Positions 36,490 to 45,441 are shown, counted from the first letter of the stretch. The stretch is DNA of 64,000 bases from Streptomyces sp. NBC_01571 (GCF_026339875.1 NZ_JAPEPZ010000001.1:6324001-6388000); one strand, 5' to 3'. Notes: generated from the sequence alone by a model not told the origin. Numbers and translations: made by a program.

Positions 36490-37485
36490 TCAGTCCACCG
36501 TCACGTAGTCGGGGCCGGAGTAGCGGCCGGTGGCCAGCTTCTGACGCTGCATCAGCAGGTCGTTCAGCAGCGAGGACGCGCCGAAGCGGAACCAGTGGTT
36601 GTCCAGCCAGTCCTCGCCCGCGGTCTCGTTCACCAGGACCAGGAACTTGACGGCGTCCTTGGTGGTGCGGATGCCGCCGGCCGGCTTCACGCCGACCTGG
36701 ACGCCGGTCTGCGCGCGGAAGTCGCGGACCGCCTCCAGCATGAGCAGCGTGTTCGACGGCGTCGCGTTGACGGCCACCTTGCCGGTGGAGGTCTTGATGA
36801 AGTCCGCGCCGGCCAGCATGCCGAGCCAGGAAGCCCGCCGGATGTTGTCGTACGTCGACAGCTCGCCGGTCTCGAAGATGACCTTAAGACGGGCGGCGCC
36901 CGAGGCCTCCTTCACCGCGACGATCTCGTCGTACACCTTCAGGTAGTGGCCCGCGAGGAACGCCCCGCGGTCGATGACCATGTCGATCTCGTCGGCGCCC
37001 GCGGCGACGGCGTCCCGCACGTCGGCCAGCTTCACGCCGAGCGCGGCGCGGCCCGCCGGGAAGGCGGTGGCCACGGAGGCGACCTTCACACCGGAACCGG
37101 CCACGGCCTCCTTGGCGGTGGCCACCATGTCGGGATAGACGCAGACCGCGGCCGTGGCGGGCGCCGTGCGGTCGGTCGGGTCCGGGTGGACCGCCTTGAC
37201 GCCGAGCGCCCGGACCTTGCCCGGGGTGTCCGCGCCTTCCAGCGTCGTCAGGTCGACCATCGAGATGGCGAGGTCGATCGCGTACGCCTTCGCGGTCGTC
37301 TTGATGGAACGGGTGCCGAGCGAGGCGGCGCGCGCCTCCAGGCCGACCGCGTCGACGCCGGGCAACCCGTGCAGGAAGCGGCGCAGGGTGCTGTCGGACG
37401 AGGTCACATCGCCGAGTGCGTGGGTGGGGGCACCACCCTGCTCGAGCGAAGTCGAGTGCTTGGGGGAGGGTGCAGTGGTGGGCAT
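36490..37485 (-). CDS. deoC: deoxyribose-phosphate aldolase
   Basis: A 331-residue class I aldolase splitting 2-deoxyribose-5-phosphate into glyceraldehyde-3-phosphate and acetaldehyde. Active-site regions seen are DEIDMVIDRGAFL, VIFETGEL and the Schiff-base lysine in DFIKTSTGK, with GVKPAGGIRT for phosphate binding. The first 25 residues are atypical: residues 6-21 are encoded by a hairpin-forming repeat inserted in frame. The gene is first in a three-gene operon with the ALDH pair and has a perfect nucleoside-regulon operator 20 bp upstream. ATG 37485; a GTG two codons earlier is possible. Confidence 0.93.
   Translation of the reverse strand: MPTTAPSPKHSTSLEQGGAPTHALGDVTSSDSTLRRFLHGLPGVDAVGLEARAASLGTRSIKTTAKAYAIDLAISMVDLTTLEGADTPGKVRALGVKAVHPDPTDRTAPATAAVCVYPDMVATAKEAVAGSGVKVASVATAFPAGRAALGVKLADVRDAVAAGADEIDMVIDRGAFLAGHYLKVYDEIVAVKEASGAARLKVIFETGELSTYDNIRRASWLGMLAGADFIKTSTGKVAVNATPSNTLLMLEAVRDFRAQTGVQVGVKPAGGIRTTKDAVKFLVLVNETAGEDWLDNHWFRFGASSLLNDLLMQRQKLATGRYSGPDYVTVD
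37423..37470. repeat. hairpin-forming repeat inserted in the deoC coding region
   Basis: A 48-bp (16-codon) segment on the plus strand runs from GGTGGGGGCACCACCCTG through CTCGAGCGAAGTCGAG to GCTTGGGGGAGGG. It has a CTCGA/TCGAG core and complementary G- and C-rich flanks. It resembles a short palindromic element I remember as frequent between Streptomyces genes (not verified). Here it encodes residues 6-21 of DeoC without breaking the frame. Confidence 0.6.
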
Positions 37486-37504
37486 GGTCACCACCCGAGC
37501 ATAT

Positions 37505-37516
37505 CTACGCGCGTAG
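37505..37516. promoter_or_regulatory. nucleoside-regulon operator copy E (deoC operon)
   Basis: A perfect CTACGCGCGTAG 20 bp before the deoC start. In the minus sense it runs directly into TAGATAT, a probable -10, so repressor binding would block the promoter. Confidence 0.78.
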
Positions 37517-37617
37517 CGGCTGTACAGCCCCGGGGGTGGGTGTGGAAGGGGCGGGGGAACCGGCGAGACGGCGGGGGCGGAAGAGGCCGCCCCGGGCCGT
37601 CGGGCAGAATCGGGGGC

Positions 37618-38253
37618 ATGACGACGCCCGATCACCAGCCACCCCCGCCGGACGCCTCGCGCCCCGAGTCGAGGGACCGGATCTACCGGTCATCCGCCGG
37701 CATCGCGGGCGGCGTGCTGCTCCTCGCCATCATGGGCTGGCTCGGCATCGACGCGCTGGTCTCGGGACATGGACGCACCCCGTGGCTGGCGCTCGCCACG
37801 CTGATCCTGCTGGTCCCGCTGGTGACCGCGTTCACCCTGCGGCCGGCCGTGTACGCGAACGAGGACCGGCTGCGCATCCGCAACCCGTTCCGCGTCATCG
37901 TGCTGCCCTGGACCACGATCGCCACGCTGCGCTCCGGCTATTCCAACGAGGCCGTCACCACGGACGGCACCAAGTACCAGCTGTGGGCGGTCCCCGTCTC
38001 GCTGCGCTCCCGCAAGCGCGCGGCCAGGCGGCAGGCGCGGGGAGAGGCGGCCGACAGCTCCGGGCGCGGCACCCCGGCCACGCCCGCGCGCGCCCAGGCC
38101 GACCAGGCCATGGACGACCTGCGCGAGCTCGCCGAGGCGCACCCGGCCACCGAAGGGGCGCAGGCCGCGGTCAGCGTGCGCTGGGCGTACAAGGTCATGG
38201 GTCCGGCGCTCGCGGGCGCCGTGGTGCTGGCGATCCTGCTCGCGGTGGGGTGA
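37618..38253 (+). CDS. PH-domain membrane protein
   Basis: A 211-residue protein with a Pro-rich cytoplasmic start, two transmembrane helices (about 27-47 and 53-73), a bacterial PH-like domain (LRPAVYANEDRLRIRNPFRV, VLPWTTIATLRSGYSNEAV), a low-complexity linker and a C-terminal transmembrane helix (MGPALAGAVVLAILLAV). Function unknown; PH-domain proteins of this kind are widespread in actinobacteria. It is divergent from deoC. ATG with a GGGGGC stretch upstream. Confidence 0.85.
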   Translation: MTTPDHQPPPPDASRPESRDRIYRSSAGIAGGVLLLAIMGWLGIDALVSGHGRTPWLALATLILLVPLVTAFTLRPAVYANEDRLRIRNPFRVIVLPWTTIATLRSGYSNEAVTTDGTKYQLWAVPVSLRSRKRAARRQARGEAADSSGRGTPATPARAQADQAMDDLRELAEAHPATEGAQAAVSVRWAYKVMGPALAGAVVLAILLAVG

Positions 38254-38853
38254 CGCCACAGAGGTGCGGCGGGTGCGCCGTCACCGGTTCGCCGGGGTGA
38301 GCGAGGGACGGCCGGTTCGCCGGGTCTGAGAACGGCGGGGCCCGTCGGTCGCGGCGCCGCGGGCCGGTGTCGCCGCGTACGGCCGGCCGCTGTCCCGTAC
38401 GACCGTGCGCCCGACCCGGGCCGGGTCGTCCTGTCCCGCGGAGCCGCGGCGTAGGCCGGCAGAGCGGGGGCCGCCCGGCCCAGCCGGGTGCGGAGCGAGG
38501 CCGCGGACCCGAGGAGCCGGGTGCCCGGGGTGGTGTCCGGGAGGAGCCCGCCGGGGGAGTTCCGGGACGGGGCGGAGGTCGGCCGGGAAGCGGTCGGGGA
38601 CACGCGGCAGCTCCTGGGACTCGGCGGGGCGCTACCGGTAACCGTTCCTCGGCCGGGTGGCGGCGCACGGGAGTGCTGCGTCAAGTGCCGGGCGGAAATA
38701 TCACCCGCAGGGGCGGTGGAGGGGTGGTCCGGGGTGCTCGGTGGGCCCACCCGGTGCTGTTCGGTGCACCCACCCGGCCCCGCTCCGTGGGTCCGTCCCG
38801 CCCAGCTCCGTGGGCCCACCGGGTCCTGCCCGGCGGGCCCACCGGGGCCGGCG
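38254..38853. other. 600-bp gene-free region with repeated GGGCCCACC blocks
   Basis: No gene is convincing on either strand: open frames are Arg/Pro/Gly translations of GC-rich DNA. From about 38740 to 38850 the block GTGGGCCCACC or a close variant recurs several times (for example TCGGTGGGCCCACCCGG, CCGTGGGCCCACCGGG, GCGGGCCCACCGGG), giving a degenerate palindromic repeat just past the end of the convergent mutase gene, possibly a terminator or transcript 3' structure. Confidence 0.5.
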
Positions 38854-40491
38854 TCAGATGCCGGCCGCCGCCGACAGGTCGCGCTTGATGGCCGTGAGCA
38901 GCTCGGCGGCCTCGGCGTGGGCCGCGGCGAGTCCGGCGTGCGAGCCGACCGGCACCACGACCTCCAGGTAGCACTTCAGCTTCGGCTCCGTACCGCTGGG
39001 GCGGACGATGACGCGGGCGCCGTCCAGCGTGTAGCGCAGACCGTCCGTGGGCGGGAGCCTGTCGGTGCCCAGGGTGAGGTCCTCGGCCTTGGTGATGGGC
39101 AGGCCCGCCAGCCGCGTGGGCGGCTGTTCGCGCAGGCTGCGCATGGCGTTCGCGATCACCGAGAGGTCCTCGACACGGACGGAGAGCTGGTCCGTGGCGT
39201 GCAGACCGTGCTCCACGGCGATGTCGTCGAGCAGGTCCAGCAGGGTACGGCCGTCCTCCTTGAGCTGGGAGGCGAGCTCCGTGATCAGGAGGGCCGCCGT
39301 GATGCCGTCCTTGTCGCGCACCCCCTCGGGGTCGACGCAGTAGCCGAGCGCCTCCTCGTAGCCGTAGCGCAGGTCCTCCACACGGGCGATCCACTTGAAG
39401 CCGGTCAGGGTCTCCTCGTACGCCAGACCCGCCTTCTCGGCGATCCGGCCGAGGAGGGAGGAGGAGACGATCGACTCGGCGAAGGTGCCGCGGGCGCCGC
39501 GGTCGACCAGGTGCCGGGCGAGCAGCGTGCCGACCTCGTCGCCGCGCAGCATCCGCCAGTCCGCGCCCTCGCGGCCCTTCACGGCCACCGCGCAGCGGTC
39601 CGCGTCGGGGTCGTTGGCGATGATCAGGTCGGGGTCCGTCTCACGGGCCTTCGCGAAGGCGAGGTCCATCGCGCCGGGCTCTTCCGGGTTGGGGAAGGCG
39701 ACGGTGGGGAAGTCCGGGTCCGGCTCGGCCTGTTCGGCGACCAGTACGGGGGTGGGGAAGCCGGCGCGGGCGAAGGCGGCGAGCAGGACGTCCTTGCCGA
39801 CGCCGTGCATCGCCGTGTAGACGGTACGGGCGGTGCGGGGGGAGTCCTGGGCGAGCACGGCGTCCGTACGGGCCAGGTAGGCGTTCAGGACGCCGTCGTC
39901 GAGGATCTCCCAGCCGCTGTCCGGGCGGGGGACGGTGTCCAGGCGGGTGACCGCGTCGATCTCGGCCGCGATCTCGGCGTCCGCCGGGGGGACGATCTGG
40001 GAGCCGTCGCCGAGGTACACCTTGTAGCCGTTGTCGCGGGGCGGGTTGTGGCTGGCGGTGACCTCGACGCCCGCCACGGCACCGAGGTGCCGAATGGCGT
40101 AGGCCAGGACGGGCGTGGGGAGAGGGCGGGGCAGCACGGCGGCCCGCAGGCCCGCGCCCGTCATCACCGCGGCGGTGTCGCGGGCGAAGTCGGCGGACTT
40201 GTGGCGGGCGTCGTAGCCGATGACGACGAGACCGCCGGCCTCGCCCTTGGCCTTGAGGTACGCGGCCAGACCGGCGGCGGCGCGGATGACCACCGCGCGG
40301 TTCATGCGCATCGGGCCCGCGCCGAGTTCGCCCCGCAGTCCCGCGGTGCCGAACTGGAGGGTGCCGCTGAAGCGTGCGGTGAGCTCGGCGACGTCCCGGG
40401 CGTCGATGAGCTTGGCGAGTTCCTCACGGGTCTCCGCGTCGGGGTCCTCGGCCAGCCACGCCTCGGCCCGTGCGATGAGTTCGTCCTGCAC
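38854..40491 (-). CDS. phosphosugar mutase (phosphomannomutase/phosphoglucomutase family)
   Basis: A 545-residue alpha-D-phosphohexomutase family enzyme. It has the phosphoserine loop VTASHNPPRDNGYK, the metal-binding NDPDADRCAV, the sugar-specificity loop YCVDPEGVRDKDG and the C-terminal phosphate-binding RPSGTEPKLKCY. Members of this long subgroup (PgcA-like) interconvert hexose or pentose phosphates. Lying next to purine nucleoside phosphorylase on the same strand, it is a good candidate for the phosphopentomutase step turning (deoxy)ribose-1-phosphate into the 5-phosphate that DeoC uses. GTG start. No deoB-type gene is present in the window. Confidence 0.9.
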   Translation of the reverse strand: MQDELIARAEAWLAEDPDAETREELAKLIDARDVAELTARFSGTLQFGTAGLRGELGAGPMRMNRAVVIRAAAGLAAYLKAKGEAGGLVVIGYDARHKSADFARDTAAVMTGAGLRAAVLPRPLPTPVLAYAIRHLGAVAGVEVTASHNPPRDNGYKVYLGDGSQIVPPADAEIAAEIDAVTRLDTVPRPDSGWEILDDGVLNAYLARTDAVLAQDSPRTARTVYTAMHGVGKDVLLAAFARAGFPTPVLVAEQAEPDPDFPTVAFPNPEEPGAMDLAFAKARETDPDLIIANDPDADRCAVAVKGREGADWRMLRGDEVGTLLARHLVDRGARGTFAESIVSSSLLGRIAEKAGLAYEETLTGFKWIARVEDLRYGYEEALGYCVDPEGVRDKDGITAALLITELASQLKEDGRTLLDLLDDIAVEHGLHATDQLSVRVEDLSVIANAMRSLREQPPTRLAGLPITKAEDLTLGTDRLPPTDGLRYTLDGARVIVRPSGTEPKLKCYLEVVVPVGSHAGLAAAHAEAAELLTAIKRDLSAAAGI

Positions 40492-40655
40492 GTCGGGTGT
40501 ACCTCTCTGTCTGTGGTGCCTTGCTGATACCGGGCCGCGGTGGGCTTTCCGCGTCCCCCGCCGCTCCTACCCCGTCCCGTTCCCGGGGACCGTCCCCCCG
40601 GACCCCCGCTTCGGCCCGAACGTCCTCGTCCTCGGACGCGGGCGGGCCGAGTCGC

Positions 40656-40716
40656 CCAGGGGCGCGGGGAACCGCGCGTCCGGCCCCCACCCGCCCGCGG
40701 CCGGACGACGCACCGT
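40656..40716. repeat. Streptomyces GGGGCGCGGGGAA-type extragenic element
   Basis: CCAGGGGCGCGGGGAACCGC followed by a C-rich block and CCCGCGGCCGGACGACGCAC resembles a roughly 60-bp extragenic element I remember as abundant in Streptomyces genomes (memory only). It lies in the 260-bp gap between the purine nucleoside phosphorylase and mutase genes. The GGGGCGCGGGGAA core also occurs in the terminator at 34137-34149. Confidence 0.45.
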
Positions 40717-40751
40717 CGAACGCCGACACCGGGGGACCCGGGGCGCGGTCC

Positions 40752-41576
40752 CTACAGCCGGTCCAGGACCTGGGTGAGCAGCGCACCCATGCGGGTCGCG
40801 GAGTCACGGCCGGCCTGGAGGACCTCCTCGTGGTTCAGCGGCTCGCCCGTCATACCGGCGGCGAGGTTGGTGACGAGGGAGATGCCCAGCACCTCCGCCC
40901 CGGCCTCACGCGCGGCGATGGCCTCGAGGACCGTCGACATGCCGACGAGGTCCGCGCCGATGGTGCGGGCCATCCGGATCTCGGCGGGCGTCTCGTAGTG
41001 CGGCCCGGTGAACTGCGCGTAGACGCCCTCCTCCAGGGTGGGGTCCACCTCCTTGCAGAGGGCGCGCAGCCGCGGGGAGTAGAGGTCGGTGAGGTCGACG
41101 AAGTTCGCCCCGACGATCGGGGAGGTCGCCGTCAGGTTGATGTGGTCGCTGATCAGCACCGGCTGGCCGGGACGCATGTCGGCGCGCAGGCCGCCGCAGC
41201 CGTTGGTGAGCACGAGGGTCTTGCAGCCGGCGGCGACGGCCGTACGGACACCGTGCGCGACGGCGGCGACTCCGCGGCCCTCGTAGTAGTGGGTGCGGCC
41301 CAGGAAGACCAGGGCCCGCTTGTCGCCGATCAGGTACGAGCGGACCTTGCCGCCGTGGCCCTCGACCGCGGGCGGGGGGAACCCGGGCAGCTCGGTGACC
41401 TGGAACTCGGCCTCGGGGGAGCCGAGGGCGTCCACGGCCGGAGCCCAGCCGGAGCCCATCACGAGCGCGACGTCGTGGGTCTCGGCGCCCGTGAGCTCCC
41501 GCAGGCGTGTGGCGGCGGCGTCGGCAGCGGCGTAGGGGTCGCCCTGGATGTCGTCCGGAAGAAGAGATGCGTTCAC
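40752..41576 (-). CDS. purine nucleoside phosphorylase
   Basis: A 274-residue trimeric-type purine nucleoside phosphorylase that cleaves inosine or guanosine and their deoxy forms to base plus (deoxy)ribose-1-phosphate. It has the phosphate loop MGSGW, the [10 protein letters not shown] segment, TNGCGGL and the purine-binding region [12 protein letters not shown], with the substrate Asn in SLVTNLAAG. The GTG start at 41576 is 7 nt after TACCCT (41584-41589, minus sense), implying leaderless mRNA; ATG 41582 is the alternative. A perfect nucleoside-regulon operator sits 26 bp upstream. Confidence 0.95.
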   Translation of the reverse strand: MNASLLPDDIQGDPYAAADAAATRLRELTGAETHDVALVMGSGWAPAVDALGSPEAEFQVTELPGFPPPAVEGHGGKVRSYLIGDKRALVFLGRTHYYEGRGVAAVAHGVRTAVAAGCKTLVLTNGCGGLRADMRPGQPVLISDHINLTATSPIVGANFVDLTDLYSPRLRALCKEVDPTLEEGVYAQFTGPHYETPAEIRMARTIGADLVGMSTVLEAIAAREAGAEVLGISLVTNLAAGMTGEPLNHEEVLQAGRDSATRMGALLTQVLDRL

Positions 41577-41601
41577 GCGCATGAGGGTAGCCGGTCCGGG
41601 C

Positions 41602-41613
41602 CTACGCGCGTAG
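41602..41613. promoter_or_regulatory. nucleoside-regulon operator copy F (purine nucleoside phosphorylase)
   Basis: A perfect CTACGCGCGTAG placed 12 bp upstream of the -10 TACCCT in minus sense, overlapping the expected -35 position. Confidence 0.78.
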
Positions 41614-41676
41614 ATGACGGAGCTCACGGTCTTGCGATCGTTGTCTTGTCGTTTCCAACGAAGAGACGCGGGCTCG

Positions 41677-42114
41677 TCAGCAGGGGCGCTTGCGCAGCTC
41701 CATCACGTAGTCGTGCGGCGCTCCCGCCGACTCCGCCGCGTCGGCGATCTCACCGAGGTAGCGCGCGGAGGGGAGGCCGCCCTCGTACCCGTTCAGTACG
41801 TACACCCACGCGGGCTCCTCGCCCTCCAGCGTGTGCACCCGTACGCGCATCCTGCGGTAGATGTCGAGGCCCACGCCCTCCCAGCGGTCCATGGAGTCCT
41901 CGTCCAGGGGGGCGATGTCGTACAGCGCCACGAAGACCTGCGAACGGGGCGCCTCGACGAGGGTCACGAGCGCACCCTCCCACCCCATGTGCTCGCCCCC
42001 GAAGGTCAGCCGCCAGCCGTTCAGCCAGCCGGTGGCGCGCAGCGGCGAGTGCGGGGCGCGGCGCGTCATGAGCCGCGGGTCGAGATTGCCGGCGTACGCG
42101 GCGTAGAGCGACAT
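41677..42114 (-). CDS. gamma-glutamylcyclotransferase-fold protein
   Basis: A 145-residue AIG2/GGCT-like protein: [16 protein letters not shown] is the characteristic first strand and YGSN-like loop (here YAGN), followed by [20 protein letters not shown], a tyrosine-rich middle ([17 protein letters not shown]) and a typical [10 protein letters not shown] end. GGCT proteins release 5-oxoproline from gamma-glutamyl peptides, but many bacterial members are uncharacterised. The ATG is 7 nt after TACCCT (42122-42127, minus sense), so leaderless. Divergent from lpdA, with 117 bp between the starts. Confidence 0.85.
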   Translation of the reverse strand: MSLYAAYAGNLDPRLMTRRAPHSPLRATGWLNGWRLTFGGEHMGWEGALVTLVEAPRSQVFVALYDIAPLDEDSMDRWEGVGLDIYRRMRVRVHTLEGEEPAWVYVLNGYEGGLPSARYLGEIADAAESAGAPHDYVMELRKRPC

Positions 42115-42231
42115 GTGGTCGAGGGTACGGCAGTGAACACGTGCGCCTCCCGCGTAACAGAAGCAGCTCGAATACGCGGTCGGCGGCCCCCGGGGCGCGG
42201 GCACCTTGAAGCGTGCGGGACAATGGAGTAC

Positions 42232-43671
42232 GTGACTCGGATCGTGATCATCGGTGGCGGACCCGGCGGATACGAGGCGGCCCTGGTGGCCGCCCAGCTC
42301 GGCGCGGAGGTGACCGTCGTCGACTGCGACGGTCTGGGCGGGGCGTCGGTGCTCACCGACTGCGTGCCGTCGAAGACCCTCATCGCCACGGCCGAGGTGA
42401 TGACGACGTTCGATTCGTCGTACCAGGAACTCGGCATCATCGTCGCCGACGACACCCCGCCGGCGGAGCAGTCCGCGCGGGTGGTCGGGGTCGACCTGGG
42501 CAAGGTCAACCGCCGGGTGAAGCGGCTGGCGCTGGCCCAGTCGCACGACATCACCGCCTCCGTCACCCGGGCCGGCGCGCGCGTGCTGCGCGGCCGTGGC
42601 CGGCTGGAGGGCATGCAGTCCCTGGACGGCTCGCGCAAGGTCGTCGTGCGCGCCGCGGACGGCACCGAGGAGACGCTCGTCGCCGACGCCGTCCTCATCG
42701 CCACCGGCGGGCACCCCCGCGAGCTGCCCGACGCCCAGCCGGACGGCGAGCGGATCCTGAACTGGACACAGGTGTACGACCTGGACGAGCTGCCCGAGGA
42801 GCTCATCGTGGTCGGGTCCGGTGTCACCGGAGCCGAGTTCGCCGGCGCCTACCAGGCGCTCGGCTCGCGCGTCACCCTGGTCTCCAGCCGTGACCGCGTG
42901 CTGCCGGGCGAGGACCCGGACGCGGCGGCGGTGCTGGAGGACGTCTTCCGGCGCCGCGGCATGAACGTCATGGCCCGTTCGCGCGCCGAGTCCGCCAAGC
43001 GGGTCGGCGACCGGGTGGAGGTCACCCTCTCCGACGGTCGTGTCATCAGCGGCTCGCACTGTCTGATGGCCGTCGGCGCCATTCCGAACAGCAGCGGTAT
43101 GGGCCTGGAGGAGGCCGGGGTCAAGGTCAGGGACTCCGGGCACATCTGGACCGACAAGGTGTCCAGGACCACGGCCCCGGGCGTGTACGCGGCCGGTGAC
43201 GTGACGGGCATCTTCGCCCTCGCCTCGGTGGCGGCGATGCAGGGACGTATCGCCATGTACCACTTCCTGGGCGACTCGGTCACGCCGCTGAACCTCAAGA
43301 CGGTGTCGTCCAACGTCTTCACCGACCCCGAGATCGCCACCGTGGGCTACTCGCAGGCCGACGTCGACGCGGGCAAGATCGACGCCCGGGTCGTCAAGCT
43401 GCCCCTGCTGCGCAACCCGCGCGCCAAGATGCAGGGCATCCGGGACGGCTTCGTGAAGATCTTCTGCCGTCCGGGGACCGGGATCGTGGTCGGCGGTGTG
43501 GTCGTCGCCCCGCGCGCCTCGGAACTGATCCACCCCATCTCGATCGCGGTCGACAACAATCTGACGGTCGAACAGATCGCGAACGCGTTCACCGTGTATC
43601 CCTCCCTTTCGGGCTCGATCGCCGAGGTGGCGCGGCAGCTGCACACTCGTAAGCTGACCGACGAGGGCTGA
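42232..43671 (+). CDS. lpdA: LpdA-type NAD(P)H quinone oxidoreductase (dihydrolipoamide dehydrogenase homologue)
   Basis: A 479-residue two-dinucleotide flavoprotein: FAD motif IVIIGGGPGGYEAALVAAQL, NAD(P) motif IVVGSGVTGAEFAGAY and the second FAD motif GVYAAGDVTGIF. The redox-active CxxxxC is broken: canonical GGTCLNVGCIPSK is GGASVLTDCVPSK here, so the first Cys is Ser, and the C-terminal catalytic His is also missing (FTVYPSLSGSIAE). This matches M. tuberculosis LpdA (Rv3303c), which reduces quinones instead of dihydrolipoamide. The GTG at 42232 follows GACAAT by 7 nt (leaderless); ATG 42223 overlaps that -10. Confidence 0.92.
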   Translation: MTRIVIIGGGPGGYEAALVAAQLGAEVTVVDCDGLGGASVLTDCVPSKTLIATAEVMTTFDSSYQELGIIVADDTPPAEQSARVVGVDLGKVNRRVKRLALAQSHDITASVTRAGARVLRGRGRLEGMQSLDGSRKVVVRAADGTEETLVADAVLIATGGHPRELPDAQPDGERILNWTQVYDLDELPEELIVVGSGVTGAEFAGAYQALGSRVTLVSSRDRVLPGEDPDAAAVLEDVFRRRGMNVMARSRAESAKRVGDRVEVTLSDGRVISGSHCLMAVGAIPNSSGMGLEEAGVKVRDSGHIWTDKVSRTTAPGVYAAGDVTGIFALASVAAMQGRIAMYHFLGDSVTPLNLKTVSSNVFTDPEIATVGYSQADVDAGKIDARVVKLPLLRNPRAKMQGIRDGFVKIFCRPGTGIVVGGVVVAPRASELIHPISIAVDNNLTVEQIANAFTVYPSLSGSIAEVARQLHTRKLTDEG

Positions 43672-43838
43672 CGGGCGAAAGCGATTTCCCGCTGGTCACG
43701 GGGAGTTGCCGCCCATTCCCGCGGCATAGGCGGCGCGAGTAGACGCGTATACCACTTCGTACCCCACCATGCGAACAACTTCTGTTATTCGGCGCAAACT
43801 GCTGAAAGCAGACGGTCGTTGGGGTTACTGTCAGTTTC

Positions 43839-44801
43839 GTGTTCGCTGCAGAACGTCGCCAATTGATCCTCGAAATGGTGCGAGCGAACGGGGCCGTGTC
43901 GCTCCGTGAGCTCGCCCGCGTCGTCCAGACCTCCGAAGTGACCGTACGGCGGGACGTGCGCGCACTGGAGGCAGAAGGACTCCTCGACCGCCGGCATGGC
44001 GGTGCGGTATTGCCGGGCGGGTTCACGCGGGAGTCCGGCTTTCCGCAGAAATCGCATCTCGCGACCGCCGAGAAGACGGCCATCGCCGATCTCGCCGCGG
44101 GTCTCGTCGAAGAGGGCGAGGCCATTGTGGTGGGCGCGGGTACCACCACGCAGGAGCTGGCTCGCCGGCTCGCGCGGGTGCCCGGGCTGACCGTCGTCAC
44201 CAACTCCCTGCTGGTGGCCCAGGCGTTGGCCCATGCCAACCGTGTCGAGGTCGTCATGACGGGTGGCACCTTGCGCGGCTCCAACTACGCGCTGGTGGGC
44301 AGCGGTGCCGAGCAGTCCCTCCAGGGGCTGCGGGTCTCCCGGGCCTTCCTGTCGGGCAGCGGGCTCACCGCCGAGCGCGGCCTGTCCACCTCCAACATGC
44401 TGTCGGCGTCCGTCGACCGCGCGCTGGTGCAGGCCGCCGCGGAGGTCGTGGTCCTCGCCGACCACACCAAGCTCGGCACCGACACCATGTTCCAGACGGT
44501 ACCGACCGATCTGATCACCCGTCTGGTGACCGACGAGCCGCCCGCGCACGACGATCGCGCGGTCACCGAACTGCAGGCGCTGGCGGACCAGGGCGTGCAG
44601 ATCGCGGTGGCGGGGCAGTCGGGCGGTGGTACGGCAGGCGATACGGCCCCGGCGGGGCGTCAGCCGCGCCGGGACGTGCCTCTCCCCGGTCCACGGCGTG
44701 GTCAGGTCCCGGGCGCCGGGCCGCAGTTGCGCAGCGCGACCTCCCTGGGTGAGCAGTCTCCCGGAGAGCGGGCTCGGGTGGCGGATTTACGCCGCCGCTG
44801 A
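43839..44801 (+). CDS. DeoR family transcriptional regulator
   Basis: A 320-residue DeoR/GlpR repressor: N-terminal helix-turn-helix with the family signature (RRQLILEMVRANGAVSLREL, VTVRRDVRALEAEGLLDRRH) and a sugar-phosphate-binding isomerase-like sensor domain (VVGAGTTTQELARRLA, VVTNSLLVAQAL, MTGGTLRGSNYALVG). The last 70 residues are a low-complexity Gly/Pro/Arg tail. It lies near deoC and the purine nucleoside phosphorylase gene and is a candidate controller of sugar-phosphate genes. GTG start 7 nt after TACTGT (43826-43831), so leaderless. I see no CTACGCGCGTAG in its own promoter. Confidence 0.9.
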   Translation: MFAAERRQLILEMVRANGAVSLRELARVVQTSEVTVRRDVRALEAEGLLDRRHGGAVLPGGFTRESGFPQKSHLATAEKTAIADLAAGLVEEGEAIVVGAGTTTQELARRLARVPGLTVVTNSLLVAQALAHANRVEVVMTGGTLRGSNYALVGSGAEQSLQGLRVSRAFLSGSGLTAERGLSTSNMLSASVDRALVQAAAEVVVLADHTKLGTDTMFQTVPTDLITRLVTDEPPAHDDRAVTELQALADQGVQIAVAGQSGGGTAGDTAPAGRQPRRDVPLPGPRRGQVPGAGPQLRSATSLGEQSPGERARVADLRRR

Positions 44802-45441
44802 CCGAGGCGCAGACCGACGCACAGCCCGAGGCGGGGGCTGAAGCACAGCCTGGAGCACAGGCCGAGGTGCCTTCCGACGCGCGGGCCGAGCCGCCGCCAG
44901 TCGGGCACCGAGCGAGGCGCCGACCACCGCGGCCGTGACGGTTCGTGACGGCCTGTGGTGACCTTTGACGGTACGCGGCGGCCCAGTGGCCGAAGACGAC
45001 CGCTCCAGTCCTTCTGACCGCCGGTGTGACCGCCGGTGAGGCCGGTCGCCGGGTCCCTGGCGGCCCGTCGTGGTCCCTCGCCCACCGGATCGTGCCGGCC
45101 CGTGGTGGAGCCGCAGCCCGGATCGCCGTCCGGCCTTTCCCCGCGTGAGGCCCGCCGGCCCACGTCCACAGGAGTGGGCCCACGTCCACAGGATCCGCCG
45201 GGAGCGCGGGCACGCCCACAGCCGGTACCCGCGTTCACCCGTACGGGCGACCCTCTCCGCCACGCCCCCACTCACCCGCGCGATACCCGTCCGCCCGAAT
45301 CGAACCGGACCGGGCCGGGACCACGACGAGGACCCGGACCCGTACCCGGACCTGCACCTCTACCCGGGCTTGCACCCGGACCTGAGCCTGCACCCGGACC
45401 TGAGCCTGCGCCCGGACCCGGACACAGACACAGACACAGCA
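44802..45441. other. gene-free region with simple-sequence repeats
   Basis: About 640 bp without a convincing gene. 44802-44890 has Glu/Ala/Gln-type codon repeats that are open in the frame after the DeoR stop but lack a start. From 45324 to 45440 a degenerate hexamer (ACCCGG, CACCTG and variants) repeats; within it the 18-bp unit CACCCGGACCTGAGCCTG occurs twice in tandem, and the tract ends in CAGACACAGACACAG. Open frames here translate to repeats such as HPDLSLHPDLSL. Confidence 0.55.

Noticed and set aside
37938..38819. Arg/Pro-rich frames on both strands in the 600-bp gap
   Set aside because: Composition is that of random GC-rich DNA; no ribosome binding site or motif.
43740..43751. TAGACGCGTATA upstream of deoR as another operator copy
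   Set aside because: Only the central CGCG is shared and the palindrome register differs.
44563..45275. Several minus-strand frames of 160-220 codons
   Set aside because: Low-complexity translations (CASAPASGCASVCAS) that overlap the DeoR tail and the repeat tract.
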